NCBI RefSeq assembly: GCF_910592395.1
Contig: NC_088317.1
Span: forward strand, 10,232,001-10,296,000
Length of the DNA stretch: 64,000 bases
Direction of reading: 5' to 3'
Origin: Lineus longissimus
Taxonomy: Eukaryota; Nemertea; Pilidiophora; Heteronemertea; Lineidae
A program made the position numbers and the translations under genes. Shown piece by piece: positions 1-12,673 of this stretch. The notes under the pieces were generated by a model, which saw nothing but the letters and a program-made list of their open reading frames with translations, was not told the origin of the DNA and made no database searches. Each line of letters starts with the position of its first letter. Within the stretch, counting starts at the first letter, position 1.

Positions 1-2347
1 ACAGACCTATATCATCGCTTATTGTGACGAACTCGGATATCAGTCCGCCAGAGAAACCCGGCCCGAGAACAACCCATTTACCGCCATTTCTTGGACACAG
101 CACACCCTCGCCGTGCCAGGCTAATCATTCTACATTTTACTATGCTCCAATGATTACCCAAATGTTTAATCACTATTACAAGAAAATTGTAATTCTTTAT
201 CCAGGAAAAATATCGCATTTTCTCTCGACAGAAAATTTCAAAATGTTTAGAATTTGAAATTCCATTAAAAAAGGTCTGTCACATTCGGTCAATTAATACC
301 CTTTTTTGATAATGTTTGTCTGCACTTTTTTGCGAAGGGCTACACACTTCGTGGCAGGCGATTTGGATATTGCCTGTTCACTCAGTCTGCAGCCAATCAA
401 CATGCAGCCTGAGATTTGAATTTGTTGTGATTTCTTTGGCGTGCAAATTGGACACAGCAGACGGGCTAACCACGTGACATGGAGTCTGGAACATGTATAG
501 GTCACGCCTACTGATTTACAATCATTAACATTCAATTGTAGAAAGAATAAGGCGGCGCTGTCAGCTTGAATATACATACTCCGGTTGCCAATTTTTGAGT
601 TACGCTCCGCCTCTGACAGTGACAAGTTGTACACACGTCAGGAAATGGCGATCGCACGCTGACATTTAACGGAAATTCCCAACTTCCTAGGTGATTATCA
701 AATAATAACACAACGACACGGAGAGATACAGAAGTATGTATCTAATAAGAGTTACGTGATACGCGTGAGATATTTGATTGTCTGTGGTTTTGTTGGGTGC
801 AATAAGCGATTTTATTGGGGCATGTTTTCGTGTGCGTGATCACGAATACAGAATGGTGTTTTGCATAGCATTCCCGATCGGCCGAAGCCGTCGAGCTGAA
901 ACAAATCGATTCACCGCCTACACTTTTACTCCGATTTTGCTGAAAATTGGTTGCAAAGAGGCTTGATGTATTCCGCACAATTCGTAGGAAGTGAATTTCG
1001 AAAAAAATTATTAAAAATGTTTTTTCTAAGTAAAAATGGCCGTTGCTAGGCATGGTTGCTAGGCATATGCTGCCACAGACATATCCACGGAAAAACTGAC
1101 AATAAGGGTCTGCACTGCGTTAGCGACGACCCAAAAATCTTGTGGCAGAAAATAATGATGACTCATCTTGCGATTTCGAGATTTCTCATCTCGCGGTTTA
1201 TAATAAGCAGCAAGCCGCCACATTGGCTAAGTGCTTTCATTAGCCAGAGCCAACCCTGTGTGCTCTAATAAATAGAGCTATTCACCCAAGAAAATCAATA
1301 TTCCCTGTGTCTGCGAGATATCAGCTGGCTAAACCTGGCAATGATACCATTTTTAATGGTTTAGGTCAGTTCGAGTTATGGGAGGATTGAGACATTTTGT
1401 CAATAGAGAAGTAGTATGTACATTTTGTTGCGCCTCAAGGTACTGTGGGCAAAGTTTTTGTCAGAGGTTTCAGAGCTTGTTTTAAAACACAGAGCCCACT
1501 CACAGTGCCTTTTGCGGATGATCTGTCTCCACAGAGGAAAATTAGGAGGATCACTAAGATATGAACAAATGCATGCATTACATGATGCAGTACCTCATGA
1601 AGGCAAGGACTTGAAGGAGTGAAAGTTAAATGTCAACAGGTACAGTGGGAAAAGTTGTTCCGATCAAATATGCACTCTTCCTAAATCTCTCCTCAGAACC
1701 TTCTCTAAATTGTCTTGAGTGCTCTACATTTAAAAGGAAATGGTTGGAATAGGGAGCTGTAGTACATCTGTAGTACAATTTTAGTGAATACAATTGGTGC
1801 ATACACTATTTCTCTAGTGTGGTCAACCTTTGAGCAACACCATCATGTGACAGCAATACTTTTCTGACCAAATTCTCATTGCCTTGCCAGTCATCCTTAA
1901 AAGCAATGCACCAGACTGCCTAACTTCCTGCTTAAAGGGAAAGGCCCATCAAAAAATGGGGAGTTTTAGACGGCCCGGTCAAAACCTTAGGCGGGAATAA
2001 GGTTTCATTGATAAATATAAGGAGTTATAAGGCCCCCAAATTACTTGTAAGGTTCAATAAATACTGGCCTTTCATTGGTTTACCGTTTGCGTATCATTTA
2101 CATACTCTCATCTTGAAAAATATGACAATATTTACGATCACGTTATTGATTTTTGCAACATTTTCGGTAACGCGCCCCTTGCGGATCTGTAAGGTACCAT
2201 TCGGATGCTTGAAAAATGTTAGTGGCGTGGCTCCATCTGCTACAGCTGTCACCGCGCCAGTGTTAGTCTCACGTCTTGGCGTCTGCACCACCCTTGGGGA
2301 ACACCTCAATGCCGTTGGTGTACTGACGAGACCAGCGTCTCGAGAGC
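1..2347. other. No recognised gene or element
   Basis: I see no exon, domain or transposon terminus here that I can support. The open frames are short and lack splice-flanked or protein-like sequence. A short direct repeat of GTTGCTAGGCAT lies near 1040-1065. A TTAA followed by AGGGAAAGGCCC near 1934 resembles a transposon end, but no matching right end was found downstream. Confidence 0.5.
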
Positions 2348-2599
2348 CTAGAGGCTCCGACATTCGCCATGAGCAGTGACAGCTAGGTCACTTGGCTGGA
2401 ATGGCCCCATCTCCTCTTCACTCATGTTCATTGCCGGCAATTCTGGCAAATATCTTGAGTCGTCATGGTTGTCAAACAAGTCTTGGATAATATGCTGCTC
2501 CATTTCTTCTGTACTGTTCGGATCAGGGGCCTCGCTCTCCACCGGCCCAGAATCCACAGGCGACTCGAAATCCATACTACTATTCTCTCCATTTTCCAT
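2348..2599 (-). CDS. Possible acidic N-terminal coding exon, unknown protein
   Basis: A minus-strand frame of about 83 codons starts at an ATG at 2599 in the context AAAATGG. It encodes an acidic segment beginning MENGENSSMDFESP, with many Glu, Asp, Ser and Pro residues and no recognisable domain. The frame extends upstream to 2854, but that part looks like untranslated sequence. A second overlapping minus frame (2094-2363) is also protein-like and rich in Thr and Arg, so a frameshift or splice near 2350 is possible. I do not recognise the product. It could be the first coding exon of a host gene or the accessory ORF of a DNA transposon; no terminal repeats were found to decide. Confidence 0.25.
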   Translation of the reverse strand: MENGENSSMDFESPVDSGPVESEAPDPNSTEEMEQHIIQDLFDNHDDSRYLPELPAMNMSEEEMGPFQPSDLAVTAHGECRSL

Positions 2600-3372
2600 T
2601 TTCTCCTCTCTCCAACTCACTACTATCGCTATTGACTGCGTAACATACACTAACATTCTTTCGCTATAATTGCTAACTTCATTTACCGTACTAGAACACT
2701 GGCCTCTTTGTAGCCGATTATGTAACCCATAGTGGAAACACCTGACAGCGCTGCCCGGCATGATACACGTGCTACTGGCATATTTATAACTCGTAGTAAA
2801 TAAGGTTGTAAAAATATGCAAATGAGATGCCGTATATGGAAACCATGACGTCACTAAGCAGTGCTTATTTCTGCTACGGGTGGCGCTGTTGCTTGCTTCT
2901 GGAGGCGCTATTCAACCTCTTTAACTCTGGACCCTATCACATACACTCCACTCAGTGCCAAATATAGCGTGACAGAGTTGCTAGGGTATTGCAAGTAAAT
3001 TGTAATTAAAACTACCAAAACACATATCGGTGCATAAAACCCCTCGAATAAGTTGTTTTCATGAATGAATCATCCCGACTCACATGCGTTTGCGTCACCA
3101 CTATCGAGCTCCACAAACCCACGATGGATTCCATCCATTTTCCTGTTTTCTCGGCGCGCTCTCAGCACGTGCCCCAATCACAGCGCTGATATGAAAACTT
3201 AAAAGAGGGCAAACGTCACGTTGTCCAACCTCGTCCCCTTTTTTGCAATGCAATTGCTAGTGTATTTTTAGAATCCGAATAATGGGCATAGGGTTGTACC
3301 CGGTTGGCAGAAATTCGTTCTCCTGGGATAGCCTAGACAAAAACCAGCTTTAACTCCACAAATTCTAAAGTA

Positions 3373-4171
3373 CAGTACAACCTCTCTATTGCGGACACCC
3401 ATGGGACTGGGCGTTGGTGTCCGTAATGTAGAGGTGTCCTTAATAGAGAGGTTATGCCATTATTGTCCAAATGTGTATTCATGTTAATGAACACGGGGAT
3501 CGTGAAGCCTACATTACTACATACTCAATTTAGTTGTGAATATTAACTGCTTCAAATAATTTGATACCATTTATATGCGAACTTGAAATTTCTTTATTGG
3601 CATTTCTAGTGGAGGTGGTAATTATTTGCCAACATTAAAATATGCAGGTTGTGTTCGCACGCTACATACTACATAGACAGCGTACATCCTTATAGTTGTA
3701 AAGAATCATTTTATCGAGCTACCACACATCGAGCTTTATTCTTTGTAATTAGAACACAAGGGGACAAACAACTCAATTAATGTTACAATATACAGTAGCT
3801 TGGCAATGTGATGTACAGTGAAGATAATTAAACGATACATTCGGTTTTAATTAGGAGAGCAACGGACATTGAATTATTTCCACCAGGTAATTAACTGAAC
3901 TTCGTGTCTAATTATGTTCATCAATTACGCAAACTTCACACCTGTTAAGTCTAATCGACTGCCTAAGTGAACACGGGAAGCCATTGTTTTTGTTTACTGT
4001 CCGTAATTATGAGGTGATTGGACCAAAAAGTCACCATGGCCGTGTCCGTAATTCAGAGTAGAGAGGTGTCCGCCCTACAGAGGTTTTGGTTACAGGAAAT
4101 GACTTAGAAAAAATCGGGACTGAACGAACATGTCTGTAATGCAGAGGTGTCCGCAAGGGGAGGTTCTACTG
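3373..4171. mobile_element. Non-autonomous pogo/Tigger-type MITE
   Basis: The 799 bp element begins CAGTACAACCTC and ends with the inverted counterpart (reverse complement CAGTAGAACCTC). The arms match over about 26 bp and both run into TTGCGGACACC. TA dinucleotides flank it at 3371-3372 and 4172-4173, the target duplication expected for Tc1/mariner/pogo. Inner copies of 'GAGGTGTCCG' repeat just inside both ends, as transposase-binding subterminal repeats often do. No transposase is encoded. The superfamily assignment rests on the CAG start, TA duplication and length. Confidence 0.75.
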
Positions 4172-5900
4172 TACTTTTCATCTACCTGTTTCCCCTGTGC
4201 CACGACAAAACATGAATTATCACAATCTTAAGTCGTATTGTCATGGATATTTCAAATCGTATTGTAGCTCATAATTTGACACTACTACTGCAGTTGCCGA
4301 GATCGTTCCGTAAGAGATGTTCTGATTGGTCCAAAATCGAGGCAATTTGCCTCGGCCAAAAAACAGCTTCAGTCGCTAAAAAAATCAAGGGTTTGGGTGA
4401 GTGTTTTAGCGATCTCAAAACTCTGCTGGTCAAGATGTGATGAATGTGGTTGAGACTCCATACTTTCTATCCAGAGCCATTTCATTACGCTCATTGAAGG
4501 ATCTATTTGATTTAATGCCAAGCCATTTTAATCAGGTTTCAAATATCCTGTGGATCGACCAATTTAACAATAACCCTTCTTCCGCAGACTGCGATACTGC
4601 AACTCACACATAATCATTAGCGGTTAAAAGTGTGACAGAGAGTTGAGGTAAGTGCAGGAAAAAACACATGATATACATTTTCTGGCCGATTTAATACCAC
4701 TTTTTTTCTCACTCCTCCCAATTAAAAAACCTCCCAATTGGAAAGTTTCTCCTCTGACAATTACGGCAAGTGGGGCCATTTTTGTAATGTACAATGATGG
4801 AGTGCTACCACTGGTCTTGGCATGGTAGGAAACTATTCATCTGGCAGCCACCTTCTAATCGATAGATTTGCTTAAGTTTCTGACTTGTACGGCAGTTTGC
4901 TGAAACTAACCTATCCACACTAGTAACACTAGGAAGTGCAGAATGCCTGACCAGGGGTTACAGGGTTTGTACTGATTGCTGCATGCACACTTACCACACC
5001 GGCTCACTAAACTGCATACTTACAGAGGCAAAGGTTCCAACTCTTTTGAGATTCTGATCATAACTAACAGACTGCTTCCCAGGAGATCTTCGGGAAAACC
5101 ACAGACTATAAATAAACTGGAGGGTATGTTCTCCTGGACCAGGTTTGACTATTTTCTGCAATAAATTATGAAACAAAATCAATATGAGAGTATGACAAAC
5201 AACAAACCACAGATTAATTTTTTGTACAGTTAACAAGCACATCTACATCCTCCAGTCACTGTACTTTATACCCACCCCGCTGTGTGCCAATGTGAAGCAT
5301 GGGATGTGAAGGTGTTTGTGACTGACAAGCAGGCAACTAGAACTATCCATACGCTATATTTTAATGGCCACTCTTGCCTGACTGGCGACTCCATCTGCAG
5401 TTGCAGTCATAATGGACATCGATCAGACCAAAAAATGACTAGGGCACCTCTCCCACCTCAACCCATCATCATGCCACAGAAAATTAAAGTCCGTTGGGCG
5501 ATTTGTTCTGCAACTAAATACTAGAATGATTATGTGGAATCAAAGATGGCCAACTGTTCACCATTGGATCTCAGATTGGGGCCAAAATAAATCAGGCTTG
5601 GTCAAGCCTCAGGACCCTACGTTCATGGCTAAAAAGTTTTAAACCAGTCAATGACAATGCAAAAAAAGAAGAAGATATGCACTGATGCAAGGATCATTTA
5701 ATTTTGACCAAGAGTGTACACTACATTGATAATATTGAAAGATAAACCAACCCTGTTCTTCTCTTCTTCTTTCATATTTTCTTCTTCACTGTCATCGTTT
5801 TTCAACCTGCAAGAGAAACAAGTGACTGAATTCAAGCTTGGAGTAGAGCTGACCCAGACATTGCACCCGACTAATCGAATATCAGTATTGAATGCATTTG
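4172..5900. other. No recognised gene or element
   Basis: AT-rich sequence without terminal repeats, supported exons or RNA genes that I can see. A short palindrome (CGAGGCAATTTGCCTCGG) lies near 4340. Confidence 0.5.
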
Positions 5901-6802
5901 TTATGCCGGGGTCACACTGGGGTTTTAACACGAATTGAATTCGAATTAAAACGTTGATACGTATTGGGGCGTCACACTCAATTCGGTTCATACCGATCTC
6001 AATCCGCTTTAACCAACACGGTTCTTAAACCGAATTGAATGCGAATCAGCTAATCCGAATCAACGAAACCGTATTAGGATTTCAAGTGTGACGCGCTTGA
6101 TACGAATTAAGGTTTTCGATCGCACTACGCATGCGCCCGGCGCATGGAAAGTGACCTTTGACCGCGGGAACTAGTGCTCCGGACTAGTTAACTGATGTAT
6201 CTAAATGATCTCATTAACTCAAATCGTTTTTCGTTATGCCATAGAATAGGGAAAAATCAACTCCCTTGCACGTGACTTGCATTTCCATTTCCTGGCAAGG
6301 TATGTTGCCGCCGGTTCGTTGGTCAAAGGAACGCTGGTCAGCAACATCGTCGCGGCGGGGTTTTCCCCGGTTTTGGCCTCGTTTTCGAGGGCGAGGCCGG
6401 GATTCTCCGCTAATAGCGACGGTGGTGTTGACTCGCTGAGGACACTCCTCTTTGACCCGAACTTTGGCAATAGGCATGGCCGGGAGATGGAAATGGTCAA
6501 GCACCTTACGCGATTTTAACTTGTTATGACTGTGTGATACTGTGATATTACATGTATATACTTATATGTTTTGTACTCGTAAATTTTATTCTCCCATATG
6601 GGAGGTTAATAAATAATAATAATAATAATAATAGATGGCGCGTCGTTAGTATGCATTGAGTGTGGCGCGTTTTAAACCAATTAGAATGGGTATTCGGGCC
6701 AGTGTGACGCGACCGTTCTGAAACTGGATTAATCAATTCGTATTCCGGAGAGCGCTCTACGGAATTCGGTTTCAATTCGCATCCAGTGTGAACACACCAT
6801 AA
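5901..6802. mobile_element. Inverted-repeat DNA element, GAATTG-rich ends
   Basis: The left end reads TTATGCCGGGGTCACACTGG and the right end, reverse complemented, reads TTATGGTGTGTTCACACTGG. Both continue into degenerate ACCGAATTG-type repeats over roughly 200 bp on the left and 120 bp on the right. The interior (6240-6510) is more GC-rich and holds no protein I recognise. Target duplication is unclear, because the flanks give TTA on one side and TAA on the other. The architecture fits a PIF/Harbinger-like or related cut-and-paste element. An (AAT)n tail inside suggests a LINE fragment inserted into it. Confidence 0.5.
6585..6634 (+). repeat. LINE-like 3' tail with (AAT)n
   Basis: A CCCATATGGG palindrome is followed by GTTAATAAATAATAATAATAATAATAATAG. 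This resembles the TTTGGATTAAATAAATAATAAT tail of the LINE at 55-61 kb, so it is probably the truncated 3' end of a related retrotransposon. Confidence 0.4.
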
Positions 6803-6827
6803 GCAAACAAGGCCATTGAAAGCACAA

Positions 6828-7692
6828 ATGAAATGGCCAGGGCCATTGTGCTCACCTCATGTGGAGGAAAGATGGATAAAGAGCATGGTATTGTGTCATG
6901 TAGTGTTAGGTTTGATGTAGGTCCAAGCAATTACAATTTCCCCAAAATGGCCAATTTACAGTACATTCGACCTCTGTGACCTTGAAAAGTAGGTCAAATC
7001 AAAGAAGACCCGGGTGACACATTGAATGGTTGTTAGAATTAGATGTACCTATGATATAAAATTGGTGCCAATCGGGCAAGTCATTACTAGGAATAATGGC
7101 ATTTTGAAGAATTTAGGATTTGGCCCCCTCCCTGGAGGCCAAACGGCAAATCAGATCGCACCAAACTTCGGTACCTGAGATCACCTGACCAAGGGGTACA
7201 TGTGTACTTAATTTGTGATCAATAGTCATTGCAGTTAAGAAACGTGCCATAGTTACGGCCTGACGGCGAATTTATGCCATTTGACCTCTGTGACCTTGAC
7301 AACAAGGTCAAATTAAAAACCTGTGTGACATATACTGTATGGTGGTTAGATGTACCCATGATATCAAATTGGTGGCAATCGGGCAAGAAGTTAAGGAATA
7401 ATCACATTTTTAAGGTTTTGGGATTTTGCCCCCTGGTGGTCAAGTGGTGAATCATATTGGACCAAACTTTGGTCCCTGAGATCACCTGACTAAGGGGTAA
7501 ATGTGTACCAAATTTGGTATCAATAGTCATTGCAGTTTAGAAACGTGCCATCGTTACATCCTAACGGCCAATTTACGCCATTTGACCTCTGTGACCTTGA
7601 AAAGGAGGTCAAATCAAAAACCCGGAGGATATATGATGCACCTTTGCTAGAAGTACCTACCATATTTTTTTCAAAATTTCCCGACTACTATT
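6828..7692 (-). mobile_element. HINE-like tandem-unit repeat, reverse copy, truncated
   Basis: On the minus strand this matches the 3' two thirds of the ~1.1 kb elements at 47220, 58535 and 59689. It includes the terminal GGTGAGCACAATGGCC hairpin and nearly three ~300 bp units with the CAAGGTCACAGAGGTC core. It stops at 7692 within the first unit, so the 5' hairpin and (GTC)n are missing. Confidence 0.7.
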
Positions 7693-8285
7693 AAGGGAGG
7701 AATGTATGTTTTTATGGGGCACCATACCATTGGTTTTGCAGATCTTCTCGTTTTTTCTAAAGAATAATCAATATTTGCTAGCAGGCTTTTCATGCTCCCA
7801 GGTGAGGTATGAAGAAGGTTCTATGTTCTTCAGGTTCTTTGTTCATCAGTCTGGTGTTCCTCAAGAGTCAAGTGTCTTCCAGTCTCTTGGCCTGCAAAAA
7901 CCCTTTCCAACCAATTTTTTATGCATTAACCATTCGGCAACATGTTGGTGGGGGGAAAAACCTGATCCCTGACCCCTTGAATTGGTTGCCCAGGTACGAC
8001 CACAAGCAATTGTCTCAAGGAAGCCACCAGTACGACCTCCTGGTAGTCTTGCCATGCCAGTGAAAAAGGAAGGGTAATGATGGTTGAGGGTTGCAGTTAG
8101 GGTACCAACTACCATCAAAGGAGTACCTCTTCCTCGCTCTGGGTTAAACGTGTCAAAGGACTACACCATCATGAAGGTTTGGGGGTTCCACTCGGCGCCC
8201 TGGGGTAAGCATCTCGGAAGGACTTATTGAGAGGCCAATAGGGGGTTTGAGGGGCCTTCCCCACAATGCACTGGCTAAAATATTC
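7693..8285. other. No recognised gene or element
   Basis: No supported exon or repeat end is visible. Three overlapping frames of 84-88 codons occur on both strands, but they show no recognisable motif. Confidence 0.5.
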
Positions 8286-8580
8286 TTAATGTAGCTGTAC
8301 AGTGTTTATATGCACCAAATTCGAAATTAACTAAGAAATAAAGTCATATTTATTAGACATTATTGACGAGAAAATCGCAAAGCTGGCATCTTCCACCGTC
8401 AATATTATTGTCACGTGCAGTAATCAATCTCCACACCAGAGAGTTGTTCTCTACCCAAGTCTTTCACCCCTGGCAGCAATATGTGAGGAGGTGACCGATA
8501 ATGATTCAATAAAAACAAAAATTACATCAAATTTCTCAATAGGGTCATTCCATTGGTGATTGATAATATTCTTTTGTAAT

Positions 8581-8945
8581 AGCATTCTGCGAAGTTACTA
8601 TTTATAGCTCACAAGGTCATTTGCATAAGATATTGATGACGTTTTAGTCACGTGACAGTCCGACATCGACACTTATTTCTACGCATTTGAGCTTATTTCA
8701 AAGTCAATTATCTTTGACCCTGCATTGTTTTTAGCATGAATGATACCATAGAGTCAGAGAGAGAAACATTCAGAACAATTATGTAGTATTTCCAACACTC
8801 GGACATGTGCCAGATTGAATCTAACTGATCCAGTTAGAAAGCCTGAATCCATTACGAAACCGCATGTTTGTCCGACATTGCCTGTAATTCAGCGATGGGG
8901 AAATAGAGGGCAGCAGCTGCAGTGACGTCATCTTCGCGGAATGCT
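8581..8945. mobile_element. Nested MITE, AGCATTC ends
   Basis: The ends AGCATTCTGCGAAG and CTTCGCGGAATGCT are inverted repeats. The paralogue near 20474 reads TGTAATTTCAG straight across the junction, so this 365 bp is an insertion. The superfamily is not assigned. Confidence 0.7.
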
Positions 8946-9284
8946 ATTTCAGAAAGATAAAAAAATACATCTTGATGCTCTTTTTTCGTCATGGCAATTT
9001 TGATGATGTTAAAAAGTGCACCATTTTGCACAAAATGGCGCCGTTGTTGTCAGCGGTTAAACACATGTAAAATGCAATGACATGTTTTCGCGAGGCGATG
9101 TAATCTCTAAACCTATTTTTAGACTGTCTGAAACGAGCCGTCTTCGAAATCAAGTTGGTTTCGAAACGGCCTCCAAATTCACTTAAAATTTTAACCAATT
9201 TCCGTCTATGGATTTGGCTTTAAAATATGTTTTTCATCAACCGCAAAGGGTAGTGTTTTTAAAGCAATTCTTGTTATGGTTTAA

Positions 9285-9997
9285 CCCTTTCGCTGCGCCG
9301 CTCAAAATTATTTCAATAATGATTCCTTGCTGCCCCAAAATACTGTAAAAGCCAATTTTAACATAGGTAACTTTGAGGCCAATATACAGCCTGAAGGAGA
9401 AGAGATAGAGCTTTGGACTATTGGAATAGTTGTTGGGGACAGCATGGACTTTCAAATTATGCATTTGTTAATCACCTTAAATTATGTTAATTAACTAAAT
9501 AACGCTAATTGGTATTAATCAACGAGGAAAAAAACAACATTTTTCATCTTGACCCAGGATATCACTATCATCCCCCTCGGACCCTGAATCATGCACACTT
9601 TCAATCCCCATGCACGCTGTGTACATCGGCATTATGTTCAGAATCATAATCACTAATCAGACTCGTCTTCTAATCTAACGCCACGAATTCACTATTTCAT
9701 CAATTATTGATTCTGCAGTTCGTCGAACACGTGACTAAGGCATTTAAATTTGTTTACAAAACTTTGGACTCAAAATATCGCCTAAACTTTGAATAAAAAC
9801 ACCGAAGTTTTCACCTAGAAATCGGAAGTTGTAGCGGTAAACAACATGGCAGGACACCTAGCGACAAGTTCCTGTACTAATTTTCTATTGAAAACATCGT
9901 CTGATTCAGGTCTCTCCCAAGTCGCAGTTCTCCGTACATCCGCACAGATCGGAAATTTTTTTTGGTCGCAAAAAAGCGTACATCCGCAGCGAAAGGG
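9285..9997. mobile_element. Nested piggyBac-like MITE
   Basis: The left end CCCTTTCGCTGCG and right end CGCAGCGAAAGGG are inverted. TTAA precedes the element (9281-9284) and TTAC follows it (9998-10001). The paralogous empty site near 20835 reads GTTTAAGCGCATGC, so one TTAA was duplicated on insertion. CCC..GGG ends with a TTAA target are typical of piggyBac. No transposase is present. Confidence 0.75.
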
Positions 9998-10117
9998 TTA
10001 CGCGCATGCAGTGTGTTTATTACGTACTCAGTTCGACTACGTCTTTTCTGACTAATGGCCGCTGTTGAGAGAGGTAAGACTGTAAAAGAAGCTTCTTTGA
10101 AGTATTTTTTTCTTCAA

Positions 10118-10364
10118 AGTGGCTATTCTTACGACTAGTCGTAACTTAGGATTTATGCGATTTCAGAGATTAAACTGAGGATCTAGGGAGATAAGACTAG
10201 TGTAAAGGAAGGGTTAGGGTTAGGGTTGACGCTAGGAGTAAGTGTTAGGGTCAGGGTAAGCGTCAGGGTCAGGATTAAGGCCCGAAAAGGTGAAAATGAT
10301 CGTCGTAAGAATAACCAGTAGTTTGTATGTAAAATGCATTAGGGATCGTCATAAGAATAGCCGC
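10118..10364. mobile_element. Nested MITE with telomere-like core
   Basis: Inverted ends are GGCTATTCTTACGAC and GTCATAAGAATAGCC. The matching part of copy B (about 20905-20915) lacks it. The interior contains GGGTTAGGGTTAGGGTT followed by degenerate GTTAGGGTCAGGG motifs (10210-10275). Confidence 0.6.
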
Positions 10365-10615
10365 GGCCTTTTTTCTTTTATCGTCTTAAGTTTTAAGACT
10401 AGGGTTTCCCCCCAACCTATAATAGGCGCTGCGCGCTTACCAGGGCACTGCACTGATAATATTAAAATATGCTGTTTCCTTCCATTAGGGGATGATTTTA
10501 GAACTTGGGAACAAGTCTATGTACCTCCTAAATAAGGGGATGGGGGGGGGGCAGGGGGAAGCCCTATCATTTCCTCCAAGTCAAATCCAACATGGCCGCC
10601 GACTGGGTAGGCCCC

Positions 10616-10733
10616 CTTGATTGGGACCAACGTTTACGAAAACGTCACGTCACGTCACGTTACACTAATGTAAAATGCATGGCGACGTGACGACGGCCAA
10701 CACTACGTCATGTAAACGTTGTTCCCAATCAAG
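10616..10733. mobile_element. Small palindromic MITE
   Basis: A 22 bp arm CTTGATTGGGACCAACGTTTAC pairs with its inverted copy at the other end with one mismatch. Between the arms lie GTCACGTCACGTCACGT and GGCGACGTGACGACG, which also pair partly. The whole 118 bp can fold into one hairpin. Confidence 0.65.
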
Positions 10734-11107
10734 TCCATGAATCTATAGTCATGATAATGTGTGTTGAACACAATTTGAATACATGCTCATGCTGCAATGT
10801 TATGTGCATGCATTGAGTGTAGCCTAGGCTACCGTAATGATATTGTGTCACAAAGAAACACGCATCCAAACACACACATTCTTCAACTTATCATTCAATA
10901 GCTCGCAATGAAAATGAAACTTACGCGTCAAACTTGTTGTTCATATTTTAGTTTTTTCCTAAAAATATTGGGGAAACCCAGCAATTTTGCTGACCGACAA
11001 TGATTCTTGTCTTTACCGCTTACGCAAAATTCTATTGGTTGTATTGAAGGAATCCCTATCAGATCTTTGTTATCTACGCCCTGATTGGCTTGAGCCCATT
11101 CATCAAA

Positions 11108-11172
11108 ATGGCAGCGCCGAGTACAAAGGAAAAGTTACATTCGCTCATTGATGAGATGGAAATTATATCAAA
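11108..11172 (+). CDS. MED4: Mediator subunit 4 (MED4), first coding exon
   Basis: MED4 is a subunit of the Mediator middle module, which bridges transcription factors and RNA polymerase II in the nucleus. The exon starts at ATG 11108 (AAAATGGCAG, a good Kozak context) and encodes MAAPST followed by KEKLHSLIDEMEIIS, then the first two bases of a Lys codon. A splice donor GTAAAG follows at 11173. The pattern matches the conserved start of animal MED4 as I recall it (T-R-E-R-L-L-S-A-L-E-D-L-E-V-L-S). It joins in phase with the exon at 41063 to give the expected KELFDLM continuation (RELIEML in vertebrates). ATTGG boxes at about 11035 and 11092 could be promoter CCAAT elements. The N-terminus is shorter than in vertebrates. 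Confidence 0.82.
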
Positions 11173-12650
11173 GTAAAGTGAATTTTCACTTTGGAAATAT
11201 TTGGAGCGATGATAGAGTTGTCTTTCCTTTAAATCTACATCCTTTGTTTTGATAACAACAGCTCAGTGCCAGTAAAACTAGTGCAAGTTGAGGCATGATG
11301 ATCATGCATGCATAGCGCATGTATGATATAGGGCAGGCCCCTATAGTATATGCATGGTGGTGCACAGCCACACACTGTGACTGTGAGAATGCCTATGACG
11401 TAGGCCTATACAGAGAATGGTAAGAAAGTATTAGATGTTCGTCTGCTTGACTCTGGAATGGTGAATTTTAAGCGACTTCAACAGGCAGGCAGTGCATGCA
11501 AATACTTCAAAAAGTATTTGATAGTGATACCAAGCCTTTACTCTGAGACTCTGTCCAAGGGCAAGGCAGCTACTTACTCTCAAGTTAGTTAGCTAGACCT
11601 ACTCCTCATGATCCATTCCATGGCATTGTAGGCCTAATATGCGGAAGGCTCAGGCCTTGACAGGGAGCTCTTCGTGAAAAGGGCTGGTGAGCGAGAAGAC
11701 TCGGGTGGTGGTGGTGGGGGGGGGGGGGGGTGTATATAGTTAGGATGATGCTATCATGGCAGTTGACCGAAGTCGAAGAAGCAGTTGGCTAGCACACAGT
11801 AGGTACGCCTGTATAGCCAATTTCGCCTACCCAGATATTGGCCGTGAGCGCCGTGACGCTAATGGATTTTAACCTCAGCCAGAGCCGCGCGGTCGATTCG
11901 AAGGCTCTCGCGGTAATTGCATTGGTATACACATTGCGCGGAACTACGGCTGGCGATTGCAGTGAAACTGGGGTCAAATGCTAGCTCTAGAGCCTCGTTT
12001 TCGAATCATTTTCGTACGACGTGTACTTTTCAAGATATGTCAAGTTGCCCGAACTCGACAGATAAATTTTCAACTTTGCTGATAAATAACTGCTCCAAAA
12101 CTACGGAAGGTATGTATGAAACCACTTCAAACTTATAGACAATGTTTAAGATTGTATTAACTTTATATTAAATGATGTGTGATAATAATTCTTTAGGGAG
12201 AAATGGCAGGAAATAGCCACGGAACTTGGGTAGTCAAATTCGAGATTGGTCGCCATAATGGCCAAACGAAGTCGAAATCGGGTTTTCCACGATCGATTAA
12301 AATCATTTTCTCAACCACCTAGAGCAGTTAAAATACAAAACTAATATCATATGAAATGAATTTAGATTGTATAGAATCTTATTTTAGCCTGGATGGGTTG
12401 TTAAATTGTTAGATTTATTATGATTGAGGCCGATGATTATACAGAAATTTTTGAAGAAAATCTAGGCCGAAGTTATTTATATCTGACGGGGGTCACGTGA
12501 CCAAATCTCAGCACATTGATTGGTTACATTGGTCATGACGTCGCTAATATTTGTCAACATTACCACGTGTTTGTTGCAGCATCATGTTTAAAATGGTTTT
12601 TGTTCAGTTTTATTCTTATGTTATATGATGCTAACAGCTCCATTATTTTT
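11173..12650. other. Start of MED4 intron 1, no recognised coding element
   Basis: This begins with the GTAAAG donor of MED4 exon 1. It holds a (GGT)n/poly-G tract at 11704-11730. A CTACGGAAG|GTATGT donor-like site near 12110 could end a 5' untranslated exon of the pseudogene that follows. That is conjecture from the splice consensus only. Confidence 0.4.
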
Positions 12651-12673
12651 TTTCAGGCAGCCAATAAAGTGCA

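Larger units (their letters stand above)
8286..10380 (+). repeat. Dispersed repeat copy A with three nested insertions
   Basis: This stretch is paralogous to 20233-20940, starting GTAGCTGTACAGTGTTTATA in both. Copy A is much longer because three inverted-repeat elements interrupt it (8581-8945, 9285-9997 and about 10118-10364). Copy B preserves the uninterrupted sequence at each point. The repeat carries no recognisable protein. Its GTTTCGAAACGGCC segment and CGCCATTTTGTACAAAATGGCG palindrome (best seen in copy B) are conserved. Confidence 0.75.
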
